From Formicarius rufipectus (Eukaryota > Chordata > Aves > Passeriformes > Formicariidae): a stretch of DNA of 64,000 nucleotides. A model generated the notes under the pieces. That model was not told the DNA's origin, searched no databases, and saw nothing but the letters and a program-made list of their open reading frames with translations. This document shows, piece after piece, positions 50,423 to 61,354 of the stretch. The DNA lies in NCBI GenBank assembly GCA_013399695.1, contig VXAU01003166.1, positions 250,719 to 314,718 of the forward strand. Reading direction: 5' to 3'. Position numbers and translations under genes: made by a program. Position 1 is the stretch's first letter. Each line of letters starts with the position of its first letter.

Positions 50423-53107
50423 GTCCAGCAGAAGCAGATGTCACCATCTCCCAGAGGTTTCAATATGTGCCAGCCCTGGGCCTGACACAACTGGAAGGCC
50501 TGAGAGAAGGAAATATTCCAACTCCCACTGGGACTCCTTTTGCACACCCTGGCATCGAGGGTTGTTATTTTACTCCAGGGTGAGCCATGCAACCTCCTCT
50601 TTCGCTATTGGAAGGAACATTACTCTCATAAGAGTGGGCCCTGGAAAGGGGGGAGCAGGAACTGTCTATAGCAAGATCCTGGGCTGTCCCTATGAACACA
50701 GCATGGCCCCCACTAGCATATTCTGTGACCAAAGGTTCTCGTGTCCATGTCCATCCTGGAGAGAAGTGACACATGAGAAAATTTCCTGCATCCTGACTGT
50801 AAAAATAGAGTCAAAGTAGGACATTTCCTTTGCTACTTCAGGGCTCATTCTTTGTTACTGAAGCACATCATGTAACAGTTTGCAATTAAAACCATCAACA
50901 GCATGGAAGGCCATACCACAATAGCTTTGTAGTCAATTATTTGATTTATAATTAAACATGCAGAATTTCAGCTTACTGACTAGAAAGTAGGACAAGTGCT
51001 TTCTGTTTGCCTGGTTCTTAAAAAAAAAAAAAAAAAAAAAGTCAGGAATTCAGGCTGCAGTTTCAATAGCATAAATTTCTTTCCTCCAGTGTGGGCTGTC
51101 TAGACAATGAGCAGGTTAGAACAAGGTAAGGGGTTTGGAATGCAAATTTTAAATATTACAATAACAACAATTAGAACCCCCAAAATAAACAAACAGCTGG
51201 TGGCTACAAAAGCCCCTCAGCCATGTGGGAAGGCAAGCTGTGTAAGAGAGAGGTCACTGTCACACGTGAGTGGGATTGATATGCTCCCCCCATGTGATGT
51301 ATTCTGGATTCACCAGTGCTGCCGTGGGATGACACAGCATGATAATTTTGAGTTAGCACTTCGAATTGACCCCAAGGATAGCAATTTCCAGCTGCTTTTT
51401 CACTCACCCACCAATGCCATTTTATCCAATCCTTCCTTCCCTCCCTACCTCCTCCTCAGATGACAAGGAAGATTTGAAGGTGGTTCTTGTGTCAGAGTTC
51501 TCAAAAGGACACGGAGGAGTCATTTGTGTTTGTCTAAAAGAAAAGACAGAATAAAGAAAAGGCCATTTATGTGACCAGTGCCAATCTGGCTGATGCACCA
51601 AACCTTACTTTGTCAAAACCTCCAAATCCTTGTTGTTCTGGAGCCAATCAAACACATACGAGGCTGGACCATCTCTGCTAAGCACATCAGAACTTGACAT
51701 CTGTGGTCAGGTCTTGCAGTTCTTCAGCTGGCTTCCAGTTTTTATGCACATATAGTAATACGCATCCAATTCCATGGACATCCTGTGCACAACATGCAAT
51801 GTGTTAAGGCTAAAACTAGTTTTTACCCGGCTGAAGGACAGAGCACTGTACTGGATTTATCCAATTTGTGCTGTGTTCCCTGAGAAGCCGTGAGCCTATC
51901 TTATATACTGCTACACTTTCCTAACCACTTCACACAATTAGTCTTGAGGGCCTTTTTAGAAAATTTCTGTAAAATGTACTCTATCCACTGTTCCCTTGTG
52001 CACATTATATTAAAAGTTTTTCTCTTCCACAGCCTTGTAGGAGGCCACTAGAAACTTACAGACTCTCTGCCTCCACTGGACATGCCACAAAGCTTATGAG
52101 GTCTGCCAGCTCCCAGCTCCTCGGGGATTTCCATGCTCATGCAATGAGAATGAATGCTGAGCCACAGCTCATTGTTCAAGATCCCAAACATCTGTTTGTG
52201 GGATTGAGAGTCTGTCTATCCATACAACTTATTCTAAAAGTTACTTCCCTGTGAACATTGTGTGACTTATGCCTAAGACTTGGATGTTTTTCCTATGCAC
52301 AAGCACTGTCTGGGTGCATCACTGGAGCAGCAGAAAGACTTCAGGTTGTGAGCATCCAAACGCGCATTTATCAGATGTGTTTTCATCCTGGAGAGCAGAC
52401 GTAGCTCTGGGTTTTGAACATCTTCATTACTTACCTTTGGAAAACAATCAGCTTTAGGGTCATGACATGACTGTGAAAAGGTCTGAGTAATGAGTATCTG
52501 CCTATTCCACTCCTTGACAGTAGAAAAGGAGCTTTACTTGCTGATTTGTACACTGGGGCATTTGTACTTCTGCTTGCCTCTCTGCCTTTCTGCAGTCGTG
52601 ATGAACTGTTCTTTGCAGACAAGTCTACCCATTGGCTCATCAGAAGAACCCACTACTTGCACGTGCTGTTTCAGGGAAGTGGAGCAGTAATGCTTACCAG
52701 GGGATTGTTTCAGGAGTCAGGTTTCAGCTTGATCAGTAACAAGTTTGCCTTAGCACAAAAGCGACTCCTCTCTTCTCATGAGCCTGGTCCAAGCAGTTTC
52801 CAAAGGCTTGGATTGTTTGGTATCACAGGGTCTGCACATACAGAAGAGACAGATTCCTATCTTGAGAAGGCTGCAATAATTGGCCTAATACCTTGCAAGG
52901 GTTCAGAGGATCTCAAAAGTGTTCAGCTGATGGGTCAGGTTGCAAGACTGAAACATCAGTGGCATTTAATAATTGCTGAACAAGAAATAATCTTTTTGTG
53001 TGTCAGTTGCAATTAGCACAACACTAAAAATACTCCTCATTGTTACAATTTTCATACAGAAAAGCAATCATGCACAGAGTAGAAATGACTGGATTTAAAT
53101 GCAAGAA
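50423..53107. other. 5' flank of NHS, no gene seen
   Basis: Unique DNA with an A21 run at 51020-51040. A frame of 156 codons at 52546-53016 has no recognisable domain. No RNA gene or transposon end found. Confidence 0.5.
51020..51040. repeat. Poly(A) run, 21 bases
   Basis: Uninterrupted A run preceded by CTGGTTCTT. No retrocopied gene is recognisable upstream. Confidence 0.85.
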
Positions 53108-53229
53108 GACAAAACAAAAACAAAACAAAACAAAAAACCAAAACCAAAACAAACAAACAACAACCAAGAAAAAAAAAAAAAAAAAAAAAAAAACAAAGCA
53201 GAAAAAAAAAAAAAAACCAAAAAAAAAGG
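53108..53229. repeat. A-rich low-complexity tract
   Basis: CAAAA, CAAAACC and CAAACAAA units pass into nearly pure A runs of 20-24 bases broken by a few C and G. The Lys- and Phe-rich frames across it are products of this composition, not genes. Confidence 0.9.
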
Positions 53230-55967
53230 AAGAAATTGCCACCTATAAAAACATGTATTTCACTTGATGCATTCTTCCTGCTCAAGCCCCATTCCTGAGC
53301 AGACAGTCAGCAGTGGATTTTTTCCCCGATTTTCATCTTCAGTGCAGAGAGACTCATGTTCCGAAACCACAAAGAACAAATGGTAGAGTTCTAAATAAGG
53401 GTATGTCCAGTATTTCTACATCCATCAGTGACATCAATTGTTAAAAATAAAATTAAGACCATTTTACCATATTTTTCTTACTTTGTCATCCAGCCATTTT
53501 TCCCAAATTAACTTTTCAGCTGCACAGAGCAGCAGTTTAAGGATGAAACAACCAACTGGGATTTTTATATGACTAAACATTATTCCCTGGGGTCTGGGAA
53601 ACGTTTACATCAGCTGTTGCCAAATCCTGCCTGCCTCCCAGCCTGCAGAAGGCCATGGCCTTTTGCTGAGGAATGGAAGATGTTCCTCTGAGCCCACTGT
53701 CAGGCATGACAAGACTTGGAGTGGCACGGAAAAGTCTTCTTCCCTCAAATCATGGCACAGGCCTAACTCTGCACTATGTGTAGTTGTTTACCTCTCCACA
53801 TTGTAAAACACTGTTTTTCCATGCAGATTCCACTCAGAATAGAGTGAGGGGAGTTGACGAATGTAAGGCTGCTTTTAAAAGCAGCTTACAGGAGGTGCAG
53901 CCTGCATTGGAATCCAGGTCTTCTCCCCAGGACTCTCCCTTGTGCTTCCTTTCAAGACAGGAGCATCCTTTTATTTTTCAGCCAAATACCCAGAACACCA
54001 GCAGAGAACAGGAGGCCCCTGGCTGTGTTTCAGTCTCTGAAAGGAGACCTCTGGCACATCTGAGCTCCTGGAAAGGCCATTATGCTTAGACAGGCATTTC
54101 AGCCAGGCAGTAAAGCTTCTCCCTAGCACTGCAGTGTCACATCCATCCAAGCAGCAGTTGTGTGGGTTTTATTGATATACATTTGGTATGGAAAAGGCAA
54201 AATGAGCTTGGGGATCACCTCGCAGCAGCATGAGTCTTCCCCACAGTGCATCCTCCAGTGCTTCATCCAGTCATGATTAAACTGTACAGTCAATGGAGTG
54301 GGACTGTGTTGGCAGGACAGAGCAGGGGTGCCCACGAGTGCTGATGGTGGCCAGTAGCTATTAGCCACCAACATAGTTCTGCTTTACACTTTCCCCACAC
54401 ACCACCACACTTCTCCCTTGCTGGCTTTAGGCTATTTTTTGTGATAGATTGGCAGAAGTATTTTCTGCTCCTCTTCCTCATTAATGTCGCACACTTGCCA
54501 TTTCACCAGCTGTAACCCAAATGTGTGACAGCTGGCAAGCACTGAATATTTCAGGTTTGCCCATTCACTTTCCTGTGGTCTGTAACTTCTCACACATGGA
54601 CTCCAGTTGCCACCTTTGTGGCTTCCCATCTGTATCTCTAATAGATGACATGATGGCAAACAACCCCTACCTGGGACACTCCAGGAAGGCAGAAGTGGTA
54701 GTTGACTCCTACATAAAGCTAGCTATGTATTTTCTTTTCTGTGGCCCAGCACACATTAATCCTTTCCCATAGGCAGGTGTCTGAGTCTTACCCAGTATGA
54801 CCTAACTCTCACTGCAAAAAAAAATATTCGCATTTCAAATATGAGGAGCGATTTGTCTCTGAAAAGACAGAAAGCCCAAGTAGTTCTCACTGGTAATTGG
54901 CACTGAAAAATGTCTTTTTTCCATGAGGTTTGCTAGATCTCATTACTGAAACTTCATTTCCAATAGCCATGCTGCTGAACATTGATTGGCACATTAAGGA
55001 GTATTAAAACAAATGCAGCAAGTGTCAGAATCCAGTCCATGTCACCAAGTTGCACACCTTGCTTTTTCATTATGTTCATTCACTTGCAAAATTTGCTTCC
55101 TTATTTGTGAGGGGTAAGAGAACCACTACAGAGAATTAAAGAGGGTCTGCTGAAACTAAGGAAGAAAAGCTTAAGCATCTGCATAGAAGGAAGAGAGGGG
55201 TACTTCTGCAGGTTGGTTTAAAGCTGTGCTACTAGGACTGTGTGTACTCACAGGAGAACACAAATTGTCTGGAATACAAGCTTGTGGTCCAGAACTAACC
55301 TGATCCTGGAAATGCTGATCTCTGCCATGCAGTTTCTGAGCCATGGTTGGGGTAATTATACCTGCAGACTCAGGAGCACAGCAAAAGCAGGGACGAATTT
55401 GCGGAAAGGAGAAAGCCGCTTACATTTTGTTATCACTCGGTGGAGGTAGTGAGGGATTTAGCCTGATTACACGCACTGCACCTAATCTTTCATTCCCTGG
55501 CACCTGCCTCTTGCAGGGGCTCTCATCAGATAATGAGGAGTGACACACGGTGTGAAGTGCCAGCCCTATCTAATCGACACTGTCATCGCCACTGTCACAA
55601 GGAAGCACTACGGGAGATAAATTTAAGCCTAACTGGTGTTTAGAATTTGGAAGCTGTTTATTGCTATTTTAATACAATAACTCTTCAACTCTGTTTTCTA
55701 GCAGAGGCAGGAGGAGAATTGCTGAGTTACTGATCATGAGAAACAATTCCAGCTAATTAGTGTTTCAGAGCCATGCTAGAACAGCACCTTTTTTTTTTTT
55801 TTTTTTTCCATGGGTGATTCTAAAATTATAGGCTTGAGCCTGATGTAGATGACTTGTTGCAAGTGCCAGACTTAGCATCTCACTGCTTGGTTTTGGGATC
55901 CAGTTAGTGCAAGCATTTTAACTCTTTGCATGCAGCTTCCCCAAATCAGTTCTTACTTTTCAAAGGT
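53230..55967. other. 5' flank of NHS, no gene seen
   Basis: Unique DNA with a T19 run at 55789-55807. The stretch 55433-55461 shares a 16-base word and similar flank with 9936-9963. No exon recognised. Confidence 0.5.
55789..55807. repeat. Poly(T) run, 19 bases
   Basis: Uninterrupted T19 after ACAGCACC. It lies about 165 bases from the LTR at 55973 and is not part of it. Confidence 0.85.
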
Positions 55968-55972
55968 CAGAT
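55968..55972. repeat. Left target-site duplication CAGAT
   Basis: CAGAT directly before the LTR start; its partner is at 56750-56754. Confidence 0.85.
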
Positions 55973-56749
55973 TGTGGTGGTTTTCACCCAGTGTCCACCC
56001 AAACCTCCAGGCTCCCCCCCCCTGCCTTTCCCAGAGGGAAAGAGAAAAAAGGAGAAAAGGCAAAAAACAGCTGAGAGATAATGGCAAANNNNNNNNNNNN
56101 NNNNNNNNNNNNNNNNNNNNNNNNNNNNNNNNNNNNNNNNNNNNNNNNNNNNNNNNNNNNNNNNNNNNNNNNNNNNNNNNNNNNNNNNNNNNNNNNNNNN
56201 NNNGTGGGGTCCCTCCCATGGGAGACAGTCCTCAAACTTCTCCATCATGAGTCCACCCCCCGGGCAACACTTCTACCAGGGTCAAAAACCTGCTCCAGGT
56301 GCATCTCCTTCTCCAGGAGTCATGGCTGCAAGTCTCTTCCAGGATCTCGCTCCATCCTGGTCCTCCCACAGGGCAACAGCTCCTTCAGGCATCCACCTGT
56401 TCCTCCAGGGGCTGCAGGGGGGTCTCTGCACCCCAAAAGATCTCCATGGGATGCAGGGAGAGGTGGGGAGAATAGCTTTCAGTCCTTCCCCCCACCCTGC
56501 TCCAGCGTGGGGTTCTTCCTTCGCCTCCTCCTGCTCTTCTGACCTTGGTCTCTCTCTGTCTGCGTTGTTATCTCAAAGCTGGAATTTTCAACTGCGCAAA
56601 CACTCCAATTCTTGAATATGTTATCACAGAGGCGTAACTATGATTTTTAATTAGCTCAACAGGACAGGAGAAGCTTCTAGCAGCTTCTAACAGAAACCAT
56701 CCTGGAAACCCTCCCTTCTACTAAAATTCAGCTACAGAAACCCATGACA
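55973..56749 (-). mobile_element. Solo LTR of an avian ERVL-type endogenous retrovirus, with TSD
   Basis: The element spans 777 bases, 115 of them N. On the plus strand it starts TGTGGTGG and ends CCCATGACA, giving the TG...CA ends of retroviral LTRs. It is flanked by an exact 5-bp target-site duplication, CAGAT, at 55968-55972 and 56750-56754. A 5-bp duplication fits class III (ERVL-like) elements. Phrases such as AAGCTTCTAGCAGCTTCTAA and TATGTTATCACAGAGGCG recall a common passerine LTR family. In that family the sense direction starts TGTCATGGGTTTCTGTAG, which places this copy on the minus strand. No internal gag, pol or env sequence lies beside it, so it is a solo LTR left by recombination. 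The exact family name is not certain. Confidence 0.88.
56089..56203. other. Assembly gap (115 N) inside the solo LTR
   Basis: 115 unresolved bases within the LTR. High-copy repeats often cause such gaps in short-read assemblies. Confidence 0.95.
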
Positions 56750-56754
56750 CAGAT
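56750..56754. repeat. Right target-site duplication CAGAT
   Basis: CAGAT directly after the LTR end at 56749; identical to 55968-55972. Confidence 0.85.
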
Positions 56755-59700
56755 ATAAACTCCATTTAGTGGCACTGTCTGAGCCCACATGAACAACTCT
56801 ATATAACAAAACAAATGCATAAGTCGGCAAATTTTTCCTGCAAGGACTGAAGTTTTATTTTGATTTTTCCAAGAGATTATTATTAATGACTGTGGGAAAA
56901 TAAAGAAAAAAATGCTTGTAGAGGTCTTTCATAATTATTGCACTGAGAAATATAATAAAGGAAAAATAATTCCCCTTTTGTCTCTATTTTCTTGCGTAAT
57001 CCTTGGTGTTAAAGCTGTGATTGTATCTCTAAGCCCTTTTCTTAACAATTGCTAATTATTACACACCATCCACATTTCACAGATAGTAACCTCAGACCTG
57101 GTCACGCAGAAGTCTACACTCATGTTTAAACTCCTAAACTATGAACAGCCTCCTTGGCTTAGAAGAACTTCTCCCTGTACAGAAAAACTGAGCCTGTGCT
57201 CGAAGCCGTACAAGAGGACTGGAAGTTATGACTTCTCAAGTGGTGTCATCCAGCCCTTTATCTTTTGTGCAGAAAATTCCTTGCTGCCTGACATTTGCAG
57301 ACATCTACCCACACAAAAACAAATGGCAAAATCCTGGCCTCAATCTGTGGTAATTTAGGGTAAAAAGTTCAAAAATATTTTCCTTTTTTTTTTTTTCCAA
57401 GCCAATGAAAGGAGCATTTGACCGTCTAGAGCGCTAACATCCATTAGCATTTTGGAGCATGCACAGCCTTTGCTTTGTTCCCAATGAGTGCAATTATTGT
57501 TTAAAGGACTGAGAAGTGAAATCTGTGGAAGGTAAATTCTGTGGGCTCTCTCTGGACCACAGTGTCCCACCACATGTTTCTGTAGGACACAGTGTCACAG
57601 AGACTGTCTAGAGGCCTCTGGTGTGGGTTGTGGAGGGATTAGCCTGTAAAGGGGTGGTTCAGCAGTGGGGTGCTTGCAGCTGTGGGGGTATTATAAACAT
57701 CTCTGCCCTATTGGAAATGCAAGCAAGGCACTTAACCTGTGATCAACGTTGCTACCAAAGAGTAGCAAAAAAACCCTGCCTTTGAACCTGACACTTTCCT
57801 ATGTGACCCTAACAAGGACCTAAACCTCAAATATGAAATGCAATTCTTCCTGTGAGCAAATGAAGCACATGCTGACCATGTGGGCAGTGGACCAGATGAG
57901 GTTGTTCTGCTCTGAGACCAACAACCAAGTGGATTCTGCAGTTGCAAGTCTGAAAATCCAATGAAATTTATTTGGACTGTGAGAAAATCAGACTCTTGGA
58001 GTAATGAACTCTGTTGACTGACCACAGTGGGGAGTTGAAGTCCTTTGTGTTATCCCCACTCTCCCCAGCAGCAACGGGACTATGATTCTGGATGGTGAAA
58101 CCCTGTTGCTGAGGTAAGGTCCAGGTTTCTCTTGAATCAAGTAAATGTTTTGAGAGATATTATCATATTTTTTTTTCAGAAGATGAAAACATAGAACAAT
58201 CTGTGTTTCCCATTTGTGTGTTTTCTGTTGCTGCATAACATTTTAAGAGAAATATTTATATGTAGTAAGATTATGTAAATCTATTACTATGGAAATTTTC
58301 CATAAAAGTATCATGTAGGCTGTGCTCCCCCTCATCCCAATCAATGACTTCACTGACTGAAAACTAAACAGTGATCACCAGGTCAGGACCAGCATGTGCA
58401 TTTTGGTGTATTTCTTCAAAGAAAGAAATTAAAATCAGATTAAAGTGCACAGAACTGCTAAGGCCTATAAACAGCTTCCCGGTCTCTCCCATGAGAGAAA
58501 AGAAAAACAGAGTTCACAACAGACTTAAATTCTCCATGCAGAAATCCCTATCCCCACAGGAAAATCCTAAAGGTTCCAGAAGCCAAAATACTTCTAAAAA
58601 CTCAGCTTTATAAGGTAGGCTTATTCTTCTCCCTGTGTCTCCGTTTGTGTCTGGGTTATGATGTTAATTACTCATAAATAATTATAAGGTCATAATGGAT
58701 CCTTCAGCATGCAGCAGAGAGGTGGATGACACCACATATGCTGCTACTGCTCTTCTCCCATCATCTGGGAGTCAAAATACATGCTACATCCCATAGGGCT
58801 TACAGCACTGAGGGGCACATGGCACCATGGGCTGCTCACTGGCTGCAAAGGACTACCTAAGACATTGAGAGCCTATTCTTGTGCAAATGATCCCAGTGAT
58901 AAATGAGAAATGGGAAACAAATAATAGATCCAGATTAATATTAAATAAACTAATTTACGAAGTTCAATATGATTTGTATGTTGGTCTCTCAGCCAACTTA
59001 ATTCAAGACTTTCTTAAAGTTCAAACATCTTCTTTGCTACTTGTTTCACATCTTTCTACTGGAAGATAATCTGAAATAGAGCCATTGGTAGGATTGCTGA
59101 AATATGACAGGATATGACTGAAGTATGTACTAACATGCTCTTGAGGTTTAGAAAATCCAGGTTTCTTTGCAGATTCTACGGCTTCAGATGCATCTCCACT
59201 GTTCTTGTCCTTTTTCACTATTTTTCCAGAATGACTTGACATAACCATGAATGTCTGGTTATTTTTTCATTTCAACCAACATGTTGCAGTTTATCTTCAC
59301 TTGTTGGTTAGCAGGTAGTTAATTCCAGTTTAATGAAGGTGACCATGTACAAATGTTCATGGAAAATTACTCTGTAATTTTTATCCTCCAAATCAGACTG
59401 GACAATTAGGTCAGCACAAAGAAATGTGTTTGCAATGCTGTATGAATTATGAGCTGTGTCTTGATCCATGTCTCTACAGATAGAATTGCATTTGGGAAAA
59501 GTAGCATATAATTTACCTCTCACAGAGGAGGAAAAGTCATTTAAGATGGAATCCATGTTTACTTTCAAATGCCGAGCTCTCCCAGTGGGGAAGTAATCCT
59601 CCCAGCAATCAACCTGTTAAGAACCTGTAAGCTGAAGTCTGTGTGTAAGATCCCTACACAAGACTTTTAGAAAAAGCAGCAGCACTGGTCGCAGCTAGTC

Positions 59701-60648
59701 CTTGCCCCCAACCCTCCATCCCATCTCCCCCTTTTCTTTTTTTGCAGTTTTTCTAAGCAAGAGACTTAAGCTGTCAAAGAATATGAGCAGTTGCTTTGGA
59801 CAGGAGGAGATCTGTATGGTTGCCTTCCAGTTGTGGAGTGGAAAGGGTCACTTTCTGAAGACCACCCCAAAAATACTGGAGATCTGTATTCAATTTGTCC
59901 TCAGACAGTCTGAATCAAATTCATTCCTATCTTGAGGTGGACCATGCAGAGAAGAATAACTGCATTTCATCACAGAGAATTTGATATTTATGTGGTAAAA
60001 AGAAAGAGGATCCAGGCACTGCTTAAAAAATTATCAGTAAATTTCATACAAAATCTCCATGGTGAGGGTATTATTTTTACCTCTCTTCCTTGCCTAATTA
60101 ATATTTACTGATTACACGTGAAGTGGGACAGCTTCAAGCTTGAGACATCTTTTCTTGGAAGTGTATTCTCACTGACTGATTGACTGAAGCCTACATCTCT
60201 GAGAGACACAAGTAAAAGACCTGGTCTTTCCATCACTTTTTCCACTGGCTAAAAGTATGTGCCATTTTGCTCATAAAAATCTGAGGCTGGAAATCGAGGG
60301 GATAGGTGTCAATCAGCTGACTCAATTCACTGGAGAAGATCTCTGTTCTAAGCCTGTGATGGCCTTCTGTGCCTTTGCAAGTACTGTGGGTCGGGGAGTT
60401 CCTGCTGGTGCACGTCACTGCTTCAGTCACAGCTTTGGGCAATGCTGTTGCCTTCTCAAGCAGTCTGGCAATGGGATTTGGACTTTCAAAGATGAAGGCA
60501 TCCTTCTCGACGCTCAGATGTGCTTCCTGAGTTGAGATGAGAGGTAAGACACACACAGCTCTTTGTGAATGTCAGTTATCCCATCAGTTGGCCCCTGGAC
60601 AGTGGACTTATCACTGTGGTGTGTGATGGACACCACCTCGGTAGCTGA
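56755..60648. other. 5' flank of NHS, no gene seen
   Basis: About 3.9 kb of AT-rich DNA between the two solo LTRs. It has a T run at about 57384-57397. I recognise no exon, RNA gene or other transposon. Confidence 0.5.
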
Positions 60649-60653
60649 CCTCT
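60649..60653. repeat. Left target-site duplication CCTCT
   Basis: CCTCT directly before the LTR start at 60654. The preceding A also matches the last base of the LTR, so a sixth base appears shared; the TG...CA ends set the duplication at 5 bp. Confidence 0.83.
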
Positions 60654-61349
60654 TGTGCTAGTTTAGAGGTAAACCAGTAGGAGAAAAGAATCCAACTCAG
60701 AACGGGATTACAAGTCAGAATAACAATTTAATAAAAGATCACAAAAAAAAAAAATACACTGAAACAGAAAGAAAATTTGTTTGTGCCACAAAAACACCAG
60801 ATGTACAGACCAACATAGTGGGACACAAGCAGAGTGGAGCTCACCAACCCTGTGTTGAGCACCACGTGGCCCCCCCTGAGTTCAAAGTAAAAAGAGAACA
60901 AGATACCTGCTGGTAAAAATGATGGTTGCAGTCTGGTGGCAGTCTCAGTCTGATCAAGGCTCTGGTCCTCCTCTGGATCTGAAGAGAGCCCCCAGTCCCA
61001 AACTCCAAGCTTATATTCACTTGGGTCAAATGGGAACACCCAGTCCAGCCCCCTGGGCGGAGACTTTCACAATGGGTGATATACTCTGTGAGGTGAACAA
61101 TGGCATATTTTTGGCATCACTGATGGCCCATTAGCAGATATGACCCCTCAGGTGGATGTGGAGGCAGGAAAAACTTCGTTATCTCACAGAAATTTCTAAA
61201 CACCCAGCTGTAGCCTGAGGGGTTGGGTGTGCCTTAGGCAACTGCTGCAAATGAACCATTGTGAGCAGTTTGCAGGAAAAATGACATAGAGGGTTTAGAA
61301 TACACACCCACACAGTGACAAACTGATCCTGGCTACTAAAACCAGGACA
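60654..61349 (-). mobile_element. Solo LTR of a second avian ERV family, with TSD
   Basis: This 696-base element starts TGTGCTAGTTTAGAGG and ends ACTAAAACCAGGACA on the plus strand. The ends are imperfect inverted repeats (TGTGCTAGTTTAGAG against TGTCCTGGTTTTAGT). It is flanked by an exact 5-bp duplication, CCTCT, at 60649-60653 and 61350-61354. On the minus strand it reads TGTCCTGGTTTTAG at the start, has a TATA-like GAATATAAGC at about 61009-61018, and an ATTAAA polyadenylation signal at 60732-60727, about 75 bases before its end. That order fits U3-R-U5, so the sense strand is minus. No internal retroviral genes adjoin it. It differs in sequence from the LTR at 55973, so it is another family. 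The TSD length suggests an ERVL-type element. Confidence 0.87.
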
Positions 61350-61354
61350 CCTCT
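61350..61354. repeat. Right target-site duplication CCTCT
   Basis: CCTCT directly after the LTR end at 61349; identical to 60649-60653. Confidence 0.83.

Noticed and set aside
51020..51040. Poly(A) tail of a processed pseudogene
   Set aside because: No retrocopied coding sequence or TSD could be seen beside it, and processed pseudogenes are rare in birds.
52546..53016. 156-codon frame with a hydrophobic start resembling a signal peptide
   Set aside because: No domain, no splice context and no family similarity that I can see; treated as a chance frame.
53024..53285. Phe-rich and Lys-rich frames
   Set aside because: They arise from the A-rich tract at 53108-53229.
56081..56615. Frames of 106-153 codons
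   Set aside because: They lie in the solo LTR and cross its N gap.
60728..61039. 103-codon minus-strand frame
   Set aside because: It lies inside the solo LTR, covering TATA-like and T-rich parts; chance frames in LTRs are common.
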